Shown here: piece by piece, positions 16,093 through 24,427 of the stretch
Layout of the letters: each line of letters begins with the position of its first letter
Numbering within the stretch: position 1 is the stretch's first letter
Source: CAYVXE01 sp964455375
GTDB taxonomy: Bacteria; Zhuqueibacterota; Zhuqueibacteria; Oceanimicrobiales; Oceanimicrobiaceae
Length of the DNA stretch: 57,735 nucleotides
Reading direction: 5' to 3'
Assembly: GCA_964455375.1 (NCBI GenBank)
Contig: CAYVXE010000017.1
Coordinates: 1 to 57,735 of the forward strand
Made by a program: the position numbers and the translations under genes
Notes under the pieces: generated by a model
Seen by the model: the letters and a program-made list of their open reading frames with translations, nothing else
Told to the model about the DNA's origin: nothing
The model's database searches: none

Positions 16093-16908
16093 TGGCTTTT
16101 TTGCTTCCAGGAACAAAGAAGTAGGATCGAAAGCCTCACCATCTTTCACATCTAATTCATATTTATCCCATTGTGGAATATTACTCTGAAGAGGTGTTTT
16201 AACTTCAATATTTTCAAATCCGATTTCTCTTAGTAATCTTGAAAGAGAATATCGGTCGTACATCCACAGGTGAATCTCTCCATCTAATCTGAATGCCCCG
16301 ATTCTTTTTTCTTTCGAAGAAAAAAAATGTCTTATTCCTCTCAAAATATTTTTTGGTATTCTCTTTGCGATTGTTAGTAAATTACGAGTTTTCTGCCTTT
16401 TTAACGCTGTTGAGAGATAATTATTTCTAATGCTTTTACCGACGTACCCAATTCTGTTAAAAATATACTGTTCATTTATAAGTTCTGGCCGACTTAAATA
16501 TTTTGCCATTTGACCACCACTATAATTTCTTACAGTTTGATCATACATTTCCAACATGATCCAATCATAATTCTCTTCTGCCTGTTTGCTTGGATTTTCT
16601 ACATTTTCACGTAAGTACTTTAAATACTCATTCACAATATTCTCCAAATCTGGAACAACGACTCTCATAATGCCGCCTGGCTTCAAGACGCGAAAACATT
16701 CCCTAATAAAATCCGGGGCATTTTCTCTTGGAAAATGCTCTAAAACCTGTGAATGATAAATTACATCAAATTTGTCATCAGAGAATGGTATTCCTTTAAG
16801 CAGATTATATGATTTCACATATGGGCTGTTAGAAGTCATATCGATGTTAATCCATTCTTTATGGAACTTATTTCCACAACCTACATTTAGATAGTTTAAT
16901 TTATTCAT
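16087..16908 (-). CDS. SAM-dependent methyltransferase (class I)
   Basis: 273 residues. The SAM-binding motif is LNVGCGNKFHKEWINIDM (about 6-23), followed by FDVIYHSQVLEHF and FRVLKPGGIMRVVVPDLE, the layout of small-molecule class I methyltransferases of O-antigen clusters. The C-terminal part (about 120-273) is less typical and may recognise the sugar. The last codons run into the attC-like hairpin described at 16024-16092, so this gene may once have been a mobile cassette. Substrate unknown; likely a sugar hydroxyl or amino group of the repeat unit. Confidence 0.8.
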   Translation of the reverse strand: MNKLNYLNVGCGNKFHKEWINIDMTSNSPYVKSYNLLKGIPFSDDKFDVIYHSQVLEHFPRENAPDFIRECFRVLKPGGIMRVVVPDLENIVNEYLKYLRENVENPSKQAEENYDWIMLEMYDQTVRNYSGGQMAKYLSRPELINEQYIFNRIGYVGKSIRNNYLSTALKRQKTRNLLTIAKRIPKNILRGIRHFFSSKEKRIGAFRLDGEIHLWMYDRYSLSRLLREIGFENIEVKTPLQSNIPQWDKYELDVKDGEAFDPTSLFLEAKKPR

Positions 16909-16958
16909 TACATCTCAGTATAAGATAATTAAAATTAGTTTGTATTATTGTTTTGTAG

Positions 16959-18185
16959 CTATTCATTTTGTAATTTGATTTGAGAATTATGCTGCCAGAA
17001 ATAATATTGACTAAACACTAAAGCAATGATTAGTCCGGAAAACATTAACATAAAGTTCACAGCAACAACGTTAAACCATAAAAATATCAAAAATGCAAAA
17101 AAAGGTCCATAATAGGTTGTTTGTTTTGCCTTTCTATAGAGGTCTTTTGCTAGATAATACCAGAAAGTAAACAACAAAAAACTGCCAAATAAGCCATAAG
17201 ATACAAGATGTGATAAATATCCAACATGTATTTGAGATGAACCGATTGCACGTGATGCCCTTCTTATTTCATCTGTTAAATGCACTCCCGTTCCAAAAAT
17301 TGGTTTTTCAGGAAAAAAGTGCAAAAAATTTATATAAGCTCCGTATCTTGTAGTGTTTTGAATTGAACCCTCAGCAAATAAACGCTGTAGCTCTAATTGT
17401 TGTAAATTTACACCAAGAATATTTGTGAAAACGTAATAAATAATTCCTAATGCCGCTGCAAAATAAACAATATAGTAAACCTTTTTTGATTTGCCTTTAA
17501 TAAACAGAGATTGCATCATTACTATAATAAAACCTATCATTATATAACGGCCATTTGTTAAAAGTGAATACAAACCGATGATAATAGAAAATATTATTAA
17601 CGATCTCGTATTTTTATCTACAAGTTGGATAGAAAAAAATAATGAAAAAAATGCTAAAACAGAAACCCCATACTCGTTGTCACTAACGTAAGTAAAAATT
17701 GATGGCCGTCTGTCTAGGAAAATATTTCCTGCACCCGCTGTCCATCCGGTTGGGCGTATCATCCAACTTGGATAAAAAAATTGTATTAAAGCACCAATTA
17801 TTGCTATGAACAAAATTATTTTAATCAGCGTTATGAATTTTTGATATGTTTTATGCGATATATTTGTATTATAAATAATTATTAATAAAAGAATATAATA
17901 AACATGATAATTATTGAATATATATTTTAATAAGCCTTTTTCATACAAATAACCATTGAAAAGCTTCCATATATAAATATAAATAGCATAGGCAATATAG
18001 AAATAAAAAAAACTTGGTATAAATATTTTAGTCTGCCGTTGAAATATAAAAATTGCAAAAAGGGGCAAAACTAAATAACTTAGTATTTGCCATGCTTGAT
18101 AACCGTTTAAAGTGTAATATGAAAAATAGCCGATTACAGGAGCTAATAGAATTAAGTAAAAATACCATTTGGGATTATTTTTCAT
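16959..18185 (-). CDS. wzy: O-antigen polymerase/ligase-like membrane protein (Wzy)
   Basis: 408 residues, almost wholly hydrophobic, with about 10-12 predicted membrane helices. A larger periplasmic stretch carries FFPEKPIFGTGVHLTDEI and SSQIHVGYLSHLVSYGLFG, the region where Wzy and WaaL proteins keep their arginine/histidine residues. Sequence identity in this family is always low, so the call rests on topology, this loop and the presence of Wzx, Wzc and an initiating transferase in the same locus. Wzy would join lipid-linked repeat units on the periplasmic face. A ligase is the alternative, less likely inside the locus. Confidence 0.75.
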   Translation of the reverse strand: MKNNPKWYFYLILLAPVIGYFSYYTLNGYQAWQILSYLVLPLFAIFIFQRQTKIFIPSFFYFYIAYAIYIYIWKLFNGYLYEKGLLKYIFNNYHVYYILLLIIIYNTNISHKTYQKFITLIKIILFIAIIGALIQFFYPSWMIRPTGWTAGAGNIFLDRRPSIFTYVSDNEYGVSVLAFFSLFFSIQLVDKNTRSLIIFSIIIGLYSLLTNGRYIMIGFIIVMMQSLFIKGKSKKVYYIVYFAAALGIIYYVFTNILGVNLQQLELQRLFAEGSIQNTTRYGAYINFLHFFPEKPIFGTGVHLTDEIRRASRAIGSSQIHVGYLSHLVSYGLFGSFLLFTFWYYLAKDLYRKAKQTTYYGPFFAFLIFLWFNVVAVNFMLMFSGLIIALVFSQYYFWQHNSQIKLQNE

Positions 18186-18203
18186 AATATATTGTTAGAT
18201 CAC

Positions 18204-19430
18204 TTAAATTATTGAATGATAAAGTTCTAAATACTGACGAGCTACTTTTTTCAGCTCAAAATAAACCTCAACTTTCTGACGCGCATTAAGTTGAAGTTTT
18301 TCATAATCTTTGTAATTTAACACCCAGTCAATCCCCCCGGCTAAGTCACTAATATCATTTTCATTGGCCAAATATCCATTTTTTTTATGATCAATCATGT
18401 CAGGATTTCCCCCAATATTAAAAGCAACAACAGGTGTTCCACAACTTAAAGCCTCTAAAATTACATTTGATAGATTTTCCTGAATCGAAGGAACAATGAC
18501 GACATCCGCAGCACTGTAAATGATTCTTAGTGACAAATTATCTGATACATTGCCCATAAAATGAATTCTCATTTTGTTATTCTTGTTTTGACCATTAGAT
18601 TCTGCCCCGAAAACAAGAAATTCCGCATCACTACTAATTTGTTTAAAAGCTTCATTGAGCTGTTCGTAACCTTTGCGTGGGTCGTCAAGTGCAGACATAG
18701 CGCCATAGGCAATTAATTTCTTCCCTTCAATATGTAGTAAACCTTTAGCCACATTTTTATCGATCGGTTCAAAACTTTCAGTATCAATTGGGCTTGGAAG
18801 ATTTATCACTTTTTTATCTGTGAACAAAAAACTTTTTTTAGCACATTCAGTTAACCATTTACTATGACCAACAACGGTCAAGTTATTTAACATAGAATAT
18901 GTCTTTTGCTTTCTATTAAAATTAAATGTACTGAGGTCATATGTTTCTTTTGATCCAACCATTGGACAAGACCTGCATTTTGAAATATGTTTATTGCAAT
19001 TTTCATCATAATGACATCCGCCTGTAAATGCCCACATATCGAGAAGCGACCATACTATTGGTTGTTTAATTTTTGATAATTCTTCAATTCTAAGCGTCCC
19101 ACTTCCAACCCAATGCAAATGAACAACATCAGGGTTTATTTCATTTATTTTCTGAAAGACACCTGAAAACGGAAGCCAATTTGATGAAAATATTCGTCCA
19201 TTATAATGTGGATAAAACTTTATTGGGAATAAATCAATATTAGATCTGACTTTAGTATAAATTGCACCATGTTTTTTTTTCAATTTAAATACAGTTGGAT
19301 CGTTACTATATTTGTCTTGTACCAACATATATGAATCCACTCCAATTTCTTGAAGTCCTTTATGCAACCTATTGGCAGATCTTGCCGCCCCTCCTTTAAT
19401 ATCTGTATGGTTTATTATCAGAACCTTCAT
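18204..19430 (-). CDS. Family 4 glycosyltransferase
   Basis: 408 residues with GT-B fold. The N-terminal domain starts INHTDIKGGAARSANRLHKG, and carries a cysteine-bearing insertion (GGCHYDENCNKH and CRSCPMVGS) common in WcaC-like enzymes. The C-terminal donor-binding domain has VVPSIQENLSNVILEALS followed by CGTPVVAFNIGGNPDMI, with the EX7E glutamates of retaining GT4 enzymes. It is 18 bases from the polymerase gene. Donor sugar unknown. Confidence 0.88.
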   Translation of the reverse strand: MKVLIINHTDIKGGAARSANRLHKGLQEIGVDSYMLVQDKYSNDPTVFKLKKKHGAIYTKVRSNIDLFPIKFYPHYNGRIFSSNWLPFSGVFQKINEINPDVVHLHWVGSGTLRIEELSKIKQPIVWSLLDMWAFTGGCHYDENCNKHISKCRSCPMVGSKETYDLSTFNFNRKQKTYSMLNNLTVVGHSKWLTECAKKSFLFTDKKVINLPSPIDTESFEPIDKNVAKGLLHIEGKKLIAYGAMSALDDPRKGYEQLNEAFKQISSDAEFLVFGAESNGQNKNNKMRIHFMGNVSDNLSLRIIYSAADVVIVPSIQENLSNVILEALSCGTPVVAFNIGGNPDMIDHKKNGYLANENDISDLAGGIDWVLNYKDYEKLQLNARQKVEVYFELKKVARQYLELYHSII

Positions 19431-19470
19431 TTTTTGTAAATTTACCTTCGTTTTTCTTATAATAAACAGG

Positions 19471-20277
19471 TTATTTCCGTTTGATTCCCGAAATATTTAT
19501 TTGTAAATCCATTATTTCACCATTGTCATGATGTCGATATAATGGTTGTGGTATAGAATTCATAGTTTGTAGATAGTATCTGTAATTTGCACTGCTTAAA
19601 ATATTTAATATCTCATCAAGTTTTTGTGGCATTTTTCTGAATGAGTGATACTCTAAAAAAATATTTTCTACCTTATGAAGAACATCAATACAATCTTTCA
19701 ATACTTCATATTCCGCGCCTTCAATATCAATTTTAAGAAAATCAACAAAATCAAATGAATTAATTAAATCTCTTAATCGTATTGAAGTAACATTAACTAC
19801 ATTTGTTTCTCCATAAATTGAAGAAGAATCATTAGTTTCCTGTGATAAATTAATACCATTTGTATCTATCCAAGCTGCTGATTCGATTATTTTGACATTA
19901 TTTGCTTCATTGACTTTTATATTAGTGTATAGATATTTAGCAATATCTTTATTTGGTTCGATAGCATAAATCTTTGCGTTTGGATAGGTTTTCTTAAAAA
20001 ACAAACATCCTACTCCAATATTTGCGCCACAATCAATTATAACTGGTGATTCTGTTTTTGTATAAAACATATATACTTTATCTATAAATATTTCTATTAT
20101 TTGAGCAATAAATGACGGAATGTGGGGGGCGTTAAAATACAGATTAAAAAGTTTGCTTTTGGAGATTTGGAGTTTGAAATTGAATCTATACTTAAAGAGT
20201 ATAAAAAAGAATCTTCTGGTATCCTTTTTTACCAAATACTTACCTTCCCTACATAGAAATTTAATCGTTTTTAACAT
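19471..20277 (-). CDS. FkbM-family methyltransferase
   Basis: 268 residues. Motif I is VIDCGANIGVGCLFFKKTYP (about 78-97), followed by IYAIEPNKDIAKYL, and the FkbM-specific FLKIDIEGAEYEVLKD near residue 180. FkbM-type enzymes O-methylate sugars or polyketides, and are frequent in O-antigen loci. The N-terminal 75 residues are basic and aromatic with no clear domain. The start used gives MLKTIKFLCREGKY; nothing in the sequence argues for a shorter one. Confidence 0.83.
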   Translation of the reverse strand: MLKTIKFLCREGKYLVKKDTRRFFFILFKYRFNFKLQISKSKLFNLYFNAPHIPSFIAQIIEIFIDKVYMFYTKTESPVIIDCGANIGVGCLFFKKTYPNAKIYAIEPNKDIAKYLYTNIKVNEANNVKIIESAAWIDTNGINLSQETNDSSSIYGETNVVNVTSIRLRDLINSFDFVDFLKIDIEGAEYEVLKDCIDVLHKVENIFLEYHSFRKMPQKLDEILNILSSANYRYYLQTMNSIPQPLYRHHDNGEIMDLQINISGIKRK

Positions 20278-20548
20278 ATAATAATCTCTTAATTCAATAC
20301 TTAATAAAAACTTTTATGATTGCCATATTGCTGATTCTAATTTTTTGCATATATTTTTTAGAATTATATCCCAGTATCAATTAATACTTACTAAAGGGTT
20401 TTTCCTTAAAAAATAAGAATGAATACCTTCAACACTCTCCATATTATCAAATGTAAATGAACAAATTGGGAGATAATTTTTTATTTCACATAATATTTAT
20501 AGAAATACGCAACAATTATTAGCCCTTATATTCTAATTATAACCTTAG
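20278..20548. other. AT-rich gap with no supported gene
   Basis: 271 AT-rich bases between the FkbM methyltransferase and the next upstream gene. The minus strand has a short open stretch of about 40 codons (around 20390-20510, containing CSFTFDN), vaguely like the start of a deacetylase motif, but too short and isolated to call. No RNA or terminator recognised. Confidence 0.35.
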
Positions 20549-21421
20549 CTATTTAACAAAAATACGATTACCTTTCAACTTCGGGTTTGCATAAACCTCT
20601 AGCATTATTCCGGCGTCTATGCATGGAGTGGAGATAAAATTTAATTGGTTTATTATATTTGCAGCGCCAATACCGGCACCAACCAGAATAATATCGATTT
20701 CATCTTTATTTATTCTTTCCTTTTCTATCTTTTCAAACATAGCCTTTGTAGGAGAAATATTATAAAAACTTGCAGAATCTACAAAACATGATTTGAAAAA
20801 CGATTCCAGCTTTTTCTTCTTTTCATAATTGTATGATGTAATAACTAATATTCTTTTCCCATTAAACAAATTAAATTTTTCATGTTTACTAAGCAAAGCA
20901 TAAACAAAATAAAATGGGAAATAATTTTTATCATTTAATACAATATCATTTTTAGTGAAAATTTTCAATATCGGTTGGATATAATCAGCATACCCAACTT
21001 TATTTTTCTCAACAACAAAATGGGGAGCCAAAATCCCATTTTTTGAGATTTCCTTAAGCTGCTCAATATATTTTTTACTATACTTCAAGTATTCCCCAAA
21101 AGAATAATTCTCTCCCCAACAAGTTCTTTTAAATTTCTTAGGGGTTAATAATCCCTTAAGAATACTACTTGGCTTATTTATTAGAAATTGAAATTCGCCA
21201 TCAGCCATTCGATAAATTGGCAAATAATACTTACCAATAGAATTACTTATGTAATTAACAAACTCTTTATACCATTCCTCTGCAGAATAATCAGAAAAAG
21301 ATAATTGAGATAATTCATAAGCATCAATTGAATATTGAATCCCGTTTTCTTTATAATATAGCTTTTCAAAACCGTTCAGTACTAAAGAAACTTTAAATGG
21401 TAAATGTATTTTATTGTTCAT
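20549..21421 (-). CDS. Putative GT-D fold glycosyltransferase (DUF1792-like)
   Basis: 290 residues of no family I can name with certainty. YRMADGEFQFL (about 70-80) resembles the RFGDGE metal/donor motif of GT-D glycosyltransferases. Later, GKRILVITSYN, ISPTKAMFEKIE, and DIILVGAGIGAANIINQL with CIDAGIMLEVYA parallel the second half of that fold, which ends in a conserved aspartate-glycine segment. No membrane helix or signal peptide. It is separated from the next gene upstream by one base, so the two are co-translated. The GT-D reading is an inference from motif order; an unrelated Rossmann enzyme is possible. Confidence 0.5.
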   Translation of the reverse strand: MNNKIHLPFKVSLVLNGFEKLYYKENGIQYSIDAYELSQLSFSDYSAEEWYKEFVNYISNSIGKYYLPIYRMADGEFQFLINKPSSILKGLLTPKKFKRTCWGENYSFGEYLKYSKKYIEQLKEISKNGILAPHFVVEKNKVGYADYIQPILKIFTKNDIVLNDKNYFPFYFVYALLSKHEKFNLFNGKRILVITSYNYEKKKKLESFFKSCFVDSASFYNISPTKAMFEKIEKERINKDEIDIILVGAGIGAANIINQLNFISTPCIDAGIMLEVYANPKLKGNRIFVK

Positions 21422-21422
21422 A

Positions 21423-22280
21423 CTATATCTTATTTTTATTTAAGACCATATTTCTAATTATTAAATATTGTATTTCAGCTATTGACCTTAACTCAAGTAT
21501 TAGCCTCTTTATATTTAATCTATTCATTATCTTTTGTTTTAACGTTCGCTTCTCCTCGGTATAAAATCCCCTTTTATTAAAATCTATTTTAATATCGTTA
21601 TTCTTAAATAATTCTATAACTGCTTCTTTATTCCACTTTCCTCTAGTTATGCCTGTAGGATTACAATGAGAAATAACTTTTTTACTATTTATATTATAGA
21701 TATCTTGATTTAGGGTATAAAACGAATCCTTAATATAATGCGCTCGCTTGGTACCATAAATTTCAAATTGCCATGGATTTTCATGTTTTCTTAAATAGGT
21801 CTTTAACCGCTCTTTATCCCACAAAGCAATCAAAGCGCTAACGCGATAATCAGCTTTTTGGTCCAATTCCCATAATAATTCACCTTGATCAGCAAAAGGC
21901 CCATTAGTAGACTGGTCAGTAAAATATATCGTTGAATAATTGTTCTTTATCATTAATCTCGCTAAATAATCAATCATTTTAGTGTCAACCTCTGCATCCA
22001 GAAACAAATCATCTAAGATAAGTAAAACGATCGGCGTATCAATTTTATCTAATGCTATAATTAAAGATTCGCTCCATGAAAAACGTTTATTATCTTTTTT
22101 GTAACCAATCTTTGTTGAAATAATATTTAACCCGGAATATTTGAAAGCTTTCTCTTCTGTATTAAGAAAAACTTTTACATCTTTTTCTTTCCAATATTTA
22201 TTAAATAATTTAAAGAATGGTAGCCAACAATCTTCATAAGTATCAGTTGAATTAACCAATACCGAATATTTTTTATTCAT
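21423..22280 (-). CDS. Hypothetical polysaccharide-locus protein, possible GT-A glycosyltransferase
   Basis: 285 residues, not recognised as a named family. The start YSVLVNSTDTYEDCWLPFF, then WSESLIIALDKIDTPIVLLI and LDDLFLDAEVD (about 89-103) look like a GT-A domain in which LDDLF would be the metal-binding acidic motif. A later WQFEIYGTKRAHYIKD and SHCNPTGITRGKW could belong to the acceptor site. The basic C-terminus (MNRLNIKRLILELR) may bind membrane. It lies between the ColD-like gene and the GT-D-like gene in a tight operon. Function as a sugar transferase is inferred from context and the acidic motif. Confidence 0.5.
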   Translation of the reverse strand: MNKKYSVLVNSTDTYEDCWLPFFKLFNKYWKEKDVKVFLNTEEKAFKYSGLNIISTKIGYKKDNKRFSWSESLIIALDKIDTPIVLLILDDLFLDAEVDTKMIDYLARLMIKNNYSTIYFTDQSTNGPFADQGELLWELDQKADYRVSALIALWDKERLKTYLRKHENPWQFEIYGTKRAHYIKDSFYTLNQDIYNINSKKVISHCNPTGITRGKWNKEAVIELFKNNDIKIDFNKRGFYTEEKRTLKQKIMNRLNIKRLILELRSIAEIQYLIIRNMVLNKNKI

Positions 22281-22305
22281 AATGTCACTTATTTAATATT
22301 ATTAG

Positions 22306-23481
22306 TCAGTATATTATTAAACAACTACTTATGGTATCTAAATCAGCCTCATTCAACTCAGGATAATTACCACAATAAAAGCTGCATCGATCCAAAAAAT
22401 CAGCTCCTGGTAAATCATAACTTTTCATAACATATTTTTTGAAAAACGGTTGATTTTGAATATTCCCGGCAATCATTGATCTTATTTCAATACCGGCACC
22501 TGAAAATTGTGCCACGTATTTTTCTTTTAGCTCAACACTTTTGCAAATAATTGGAGTAGCAAAGGGCGAGAAAAACTTTAAATAATCATATTTTAATGGA
22601 ATTAATTCCGGATTTTGATTTATAATTTTTTCTAATCTCTTATAGTTTTTGTTCCTAATTTTAATGTTTTCGTCTAAATATTCCAACTGAGTAATTCCTA
22701 AAAACCCAGTAATTTCTGTTGGCCTAAAGTTAAATCCTAAATCATAAAAAGAATATTTAGCTTGAAACTCAGAAAGTATTTTATGTTGTTTCCTTAATTG
22801 CACTTGTTGTTCTGCATGCAAATTTCTATCCCATCCATTTGCTCGCACTATCTTTAACATTTTTCCTAATTCCTCATCATTAGTACATACCATACCTCCT
22901 TCGATTGTTGACATATGATGAGCAACAAAGAAAGAGAATGTTGAAGCAAAACCAAAATTTCCTAATTTCCCATCCGGCAACTCAGAACCTAAAGATTCAC
23001 AGTTATCTTCAATCAGTAAGATGTTATTTTCTTCACAAATTTCCTTTATTCTATCCAGATCTCCTGTGTTTCCCAGAGCATTTGTTATAAATAAAGCGTC
23101 TAAAGTAGTTTCGCTTATTCTTTCTAATAAATTGCTGGACATTACATTTATGGTTGCAGGTTCTACATCTATTGGAATAGGCTGCATACCCATCTGAATA
23201 ATTGGCATAACATTAGTTGACCACGTAACAGAAGAAAAGCCAATTTTAGAATTTACATTTAATTTCCCTATATTCTTAAGACTTTGTAATAATGCCAAAT
23301 TAGAACTACCGCCGCTATTAAAAAGGACTGCTATTTGCCTTCCTTGGTACTCAGCAAATTTTTTTTCAAATTCAAGACATTTTTCACCCATGCTCAGACG
23401 ATTGGATTTCAAAATAAATTCGCTTAATTTTGCTTTTGTTTCATATTCTTTAATAAAAGCATTCTTCATTAAAGGTATCAT
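22306..23481 (-). CDS. ColD-like PLP-dependent sugar 3-dehydratase (DegT/DnrJ/EryC1/StrS fold)
   Basis: 391 residues with the aminotransferase fold, but the Schiff-base lysine is replaced. Where aminotransferases have K followed by TGEGG, this has AHHMSTIEGG, placing His188 at the lysine position, as in GDP-4-keto-6-deoxy-D-mannose 3-dehydratase ColD and in RfbH. Other blocks match my memory of ColD: SSVTWSTNVMPIIQ, LLIEDNCESLGS, VRANGWDRNL, and GAGIEIRSMIAGNIQNQPFF. The enzyme would therefore remove the C3 hydroxyl to give a 3,6-dideoxy sugar, not transaminate. It overlaps the upstream reductase gene by ATGA, so the two act as a pair. The exact nucleotide sugar is inferred. Confidence 0.75.
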   Translation of the reverse strand: MIPLMKNAFIKEYETKAKLSEFILKSNRLSMGEKCLEFEKKFAEYQGRQIAVLFNSGGSSNLALLQSLKNIGKLNVNSKIGFSSVTWSTNVMPIIQMGMQPIPIDVEPATINVMSSNLLERISETTLDALFITNALGNTGDLDRIKEICEENNILLIEDNCESLGSELPDGKLGNFGFASTFSFFVAHHMSTIEGGMVCTNDEELGKMLKIVRANGWDRNLHAEQQVQLRKQHKILSEFQAKYSFYDLGFNFRPTEITGFLGITQLEYLDENIKIRNKNYKRLEKIINQNPELIPLKYDYLKFFSPFATPIICKSVELKEKYVAQFSGAGIEIRSMIAGNIQNQPFFKKYVMKSYDLPGADFLDRCSFYCGNYPELNEADLDTISSCLIIY

Positions 23482-24419
23482 AGTTTTCCTTTCTTTTTTA
23501 ATTCAACATATTCTTCTATTGTCATTTTTATTCCATCAACAAATCCTATTTGCGGTTTAAATCCTAAATTATTGAGTTTAGAGACATTAAGACATTTACG
23601 TAACATCCCGTCCGGTTTAGTTGTATCCCAGAAAATGTTACCTTTAAATTCTACTAAATCAGCAACAAGTATTGCTAAATCTTTAATAGAAATATCTTTA
23701 CCTGTACCAACATTAATAATTTCCGAAGACTCATATTCGCGCAAAAGAAATAATATTGCTCTCGCCAAATCATCAACATGTAAAAATTCTCTTTTGGCTA
23801 TCCCATTACCCCAGATTACTACTTGGTCCTGATTCTCGTCAACTGCATCTACAAATTTTTTAACCAGAGCGGACAGTACATGAGAGTTGACAGGGTCAAA
23901 ATGATCATTAGTACCATATACATTACTAGGCATTACGTTTAATACATTTAAGTCATATTGCTTATTATAAAATTGAGCAAGTTTTGCTCCTGCAATTTTT
24001 GCAAGAGCATATCCTTCATTAGTAGGTTCTAAAGGTCCTGTTAGTAAATATTCTTCTTTCATTGGTTGCGGACAGTCTTTAGGATAGATACAAGAACTTC
24101 CAAGAAAAATTAATCTTTTTACTGCGATTTTAGAGGAGAATTCAATAACGTTATTTTGAATCTTTAAATTGTCCAACAAAAACCCCACCGGATTTCTTCT
24201 GTTTGCTTCTATGCCACCAACTTTAGCAGCAGATAAAAAAACATACTCCGGTTTATTCAAATAAAAAAAATCTTCAACTTGCTTGGTATCCGTGAGGTCC
24301 AGGCTCTCTTTTTCAGCGGTAAGAATATTTTCATACCCTTTCTTTTTTAAAGCCCTTACTATTGCTGACCCCACCATACCCTTGTGCCCGGCAACATATA
24401 TTTTTGAACTTTTAGTCAT
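23478..24419 (-). CDS. Fcl/ColC-like nucleotide-sugar epimerase/reductase
   Basis: 313 residues, second GDP-fucose-synthase homologue of the window. VAGHKGMVGSAI is the NADP site, GSSCIYPKDCPQPMKEEYLL holds the serine and cysteine, YALAKIAG the Tyr-Lys pair, and NSHVLSALVKKF the histidine. Since its stop overlaps the start of the ColD-like gene (ATGA), it is a candidate for the ColC role (5-epimerase/4-reductase making GDP-L-colitose). GDP-L-fucose synthase cannot be excluded because ColC and Fcl share all these residues. It differs in composition from the fcl at 2127-3062, being AT-rich like its neighbours. Confidence 0.78.
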   Translation of the reverse strand: MTKSSKIYVAGHKGMVGSAIVRALKKKGYENILTAEKESLDLTDTKQVEDFFYLNKPEYVFLSAAKVGGIEANRRNPVGFLLDNLKIQNNVIEFSSKIAVKRLIFLGSSCIYPKDCPQPMKEEYLLTGPLEPTNEGYALAKIAGAKLAQFYNKQYDLNVLNVMPSNVYGTNDHFDPVNSHVLSALVKKFVDAVDENQDQVVIWGNGIAKREFLHVDDLARAILFLLREYESSEIINVGTGKDISIKDLAILVADLVEFKGNIFWDTTKPDGMLRKCLNVSKLNNLGFKPQIGFVDGIKMTIEEYVELKKKGKL

Positions 24420-24427
24420 AAAAAAAA

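Noticed and set aside
20390..20510. Short minus-strand open stretch with CSFTFDN, resembling a deacetylase motif
   Set aside because: About 40 codons, no conserved neighbours, no ribosome site; too little to claim a gene or pseudogene.
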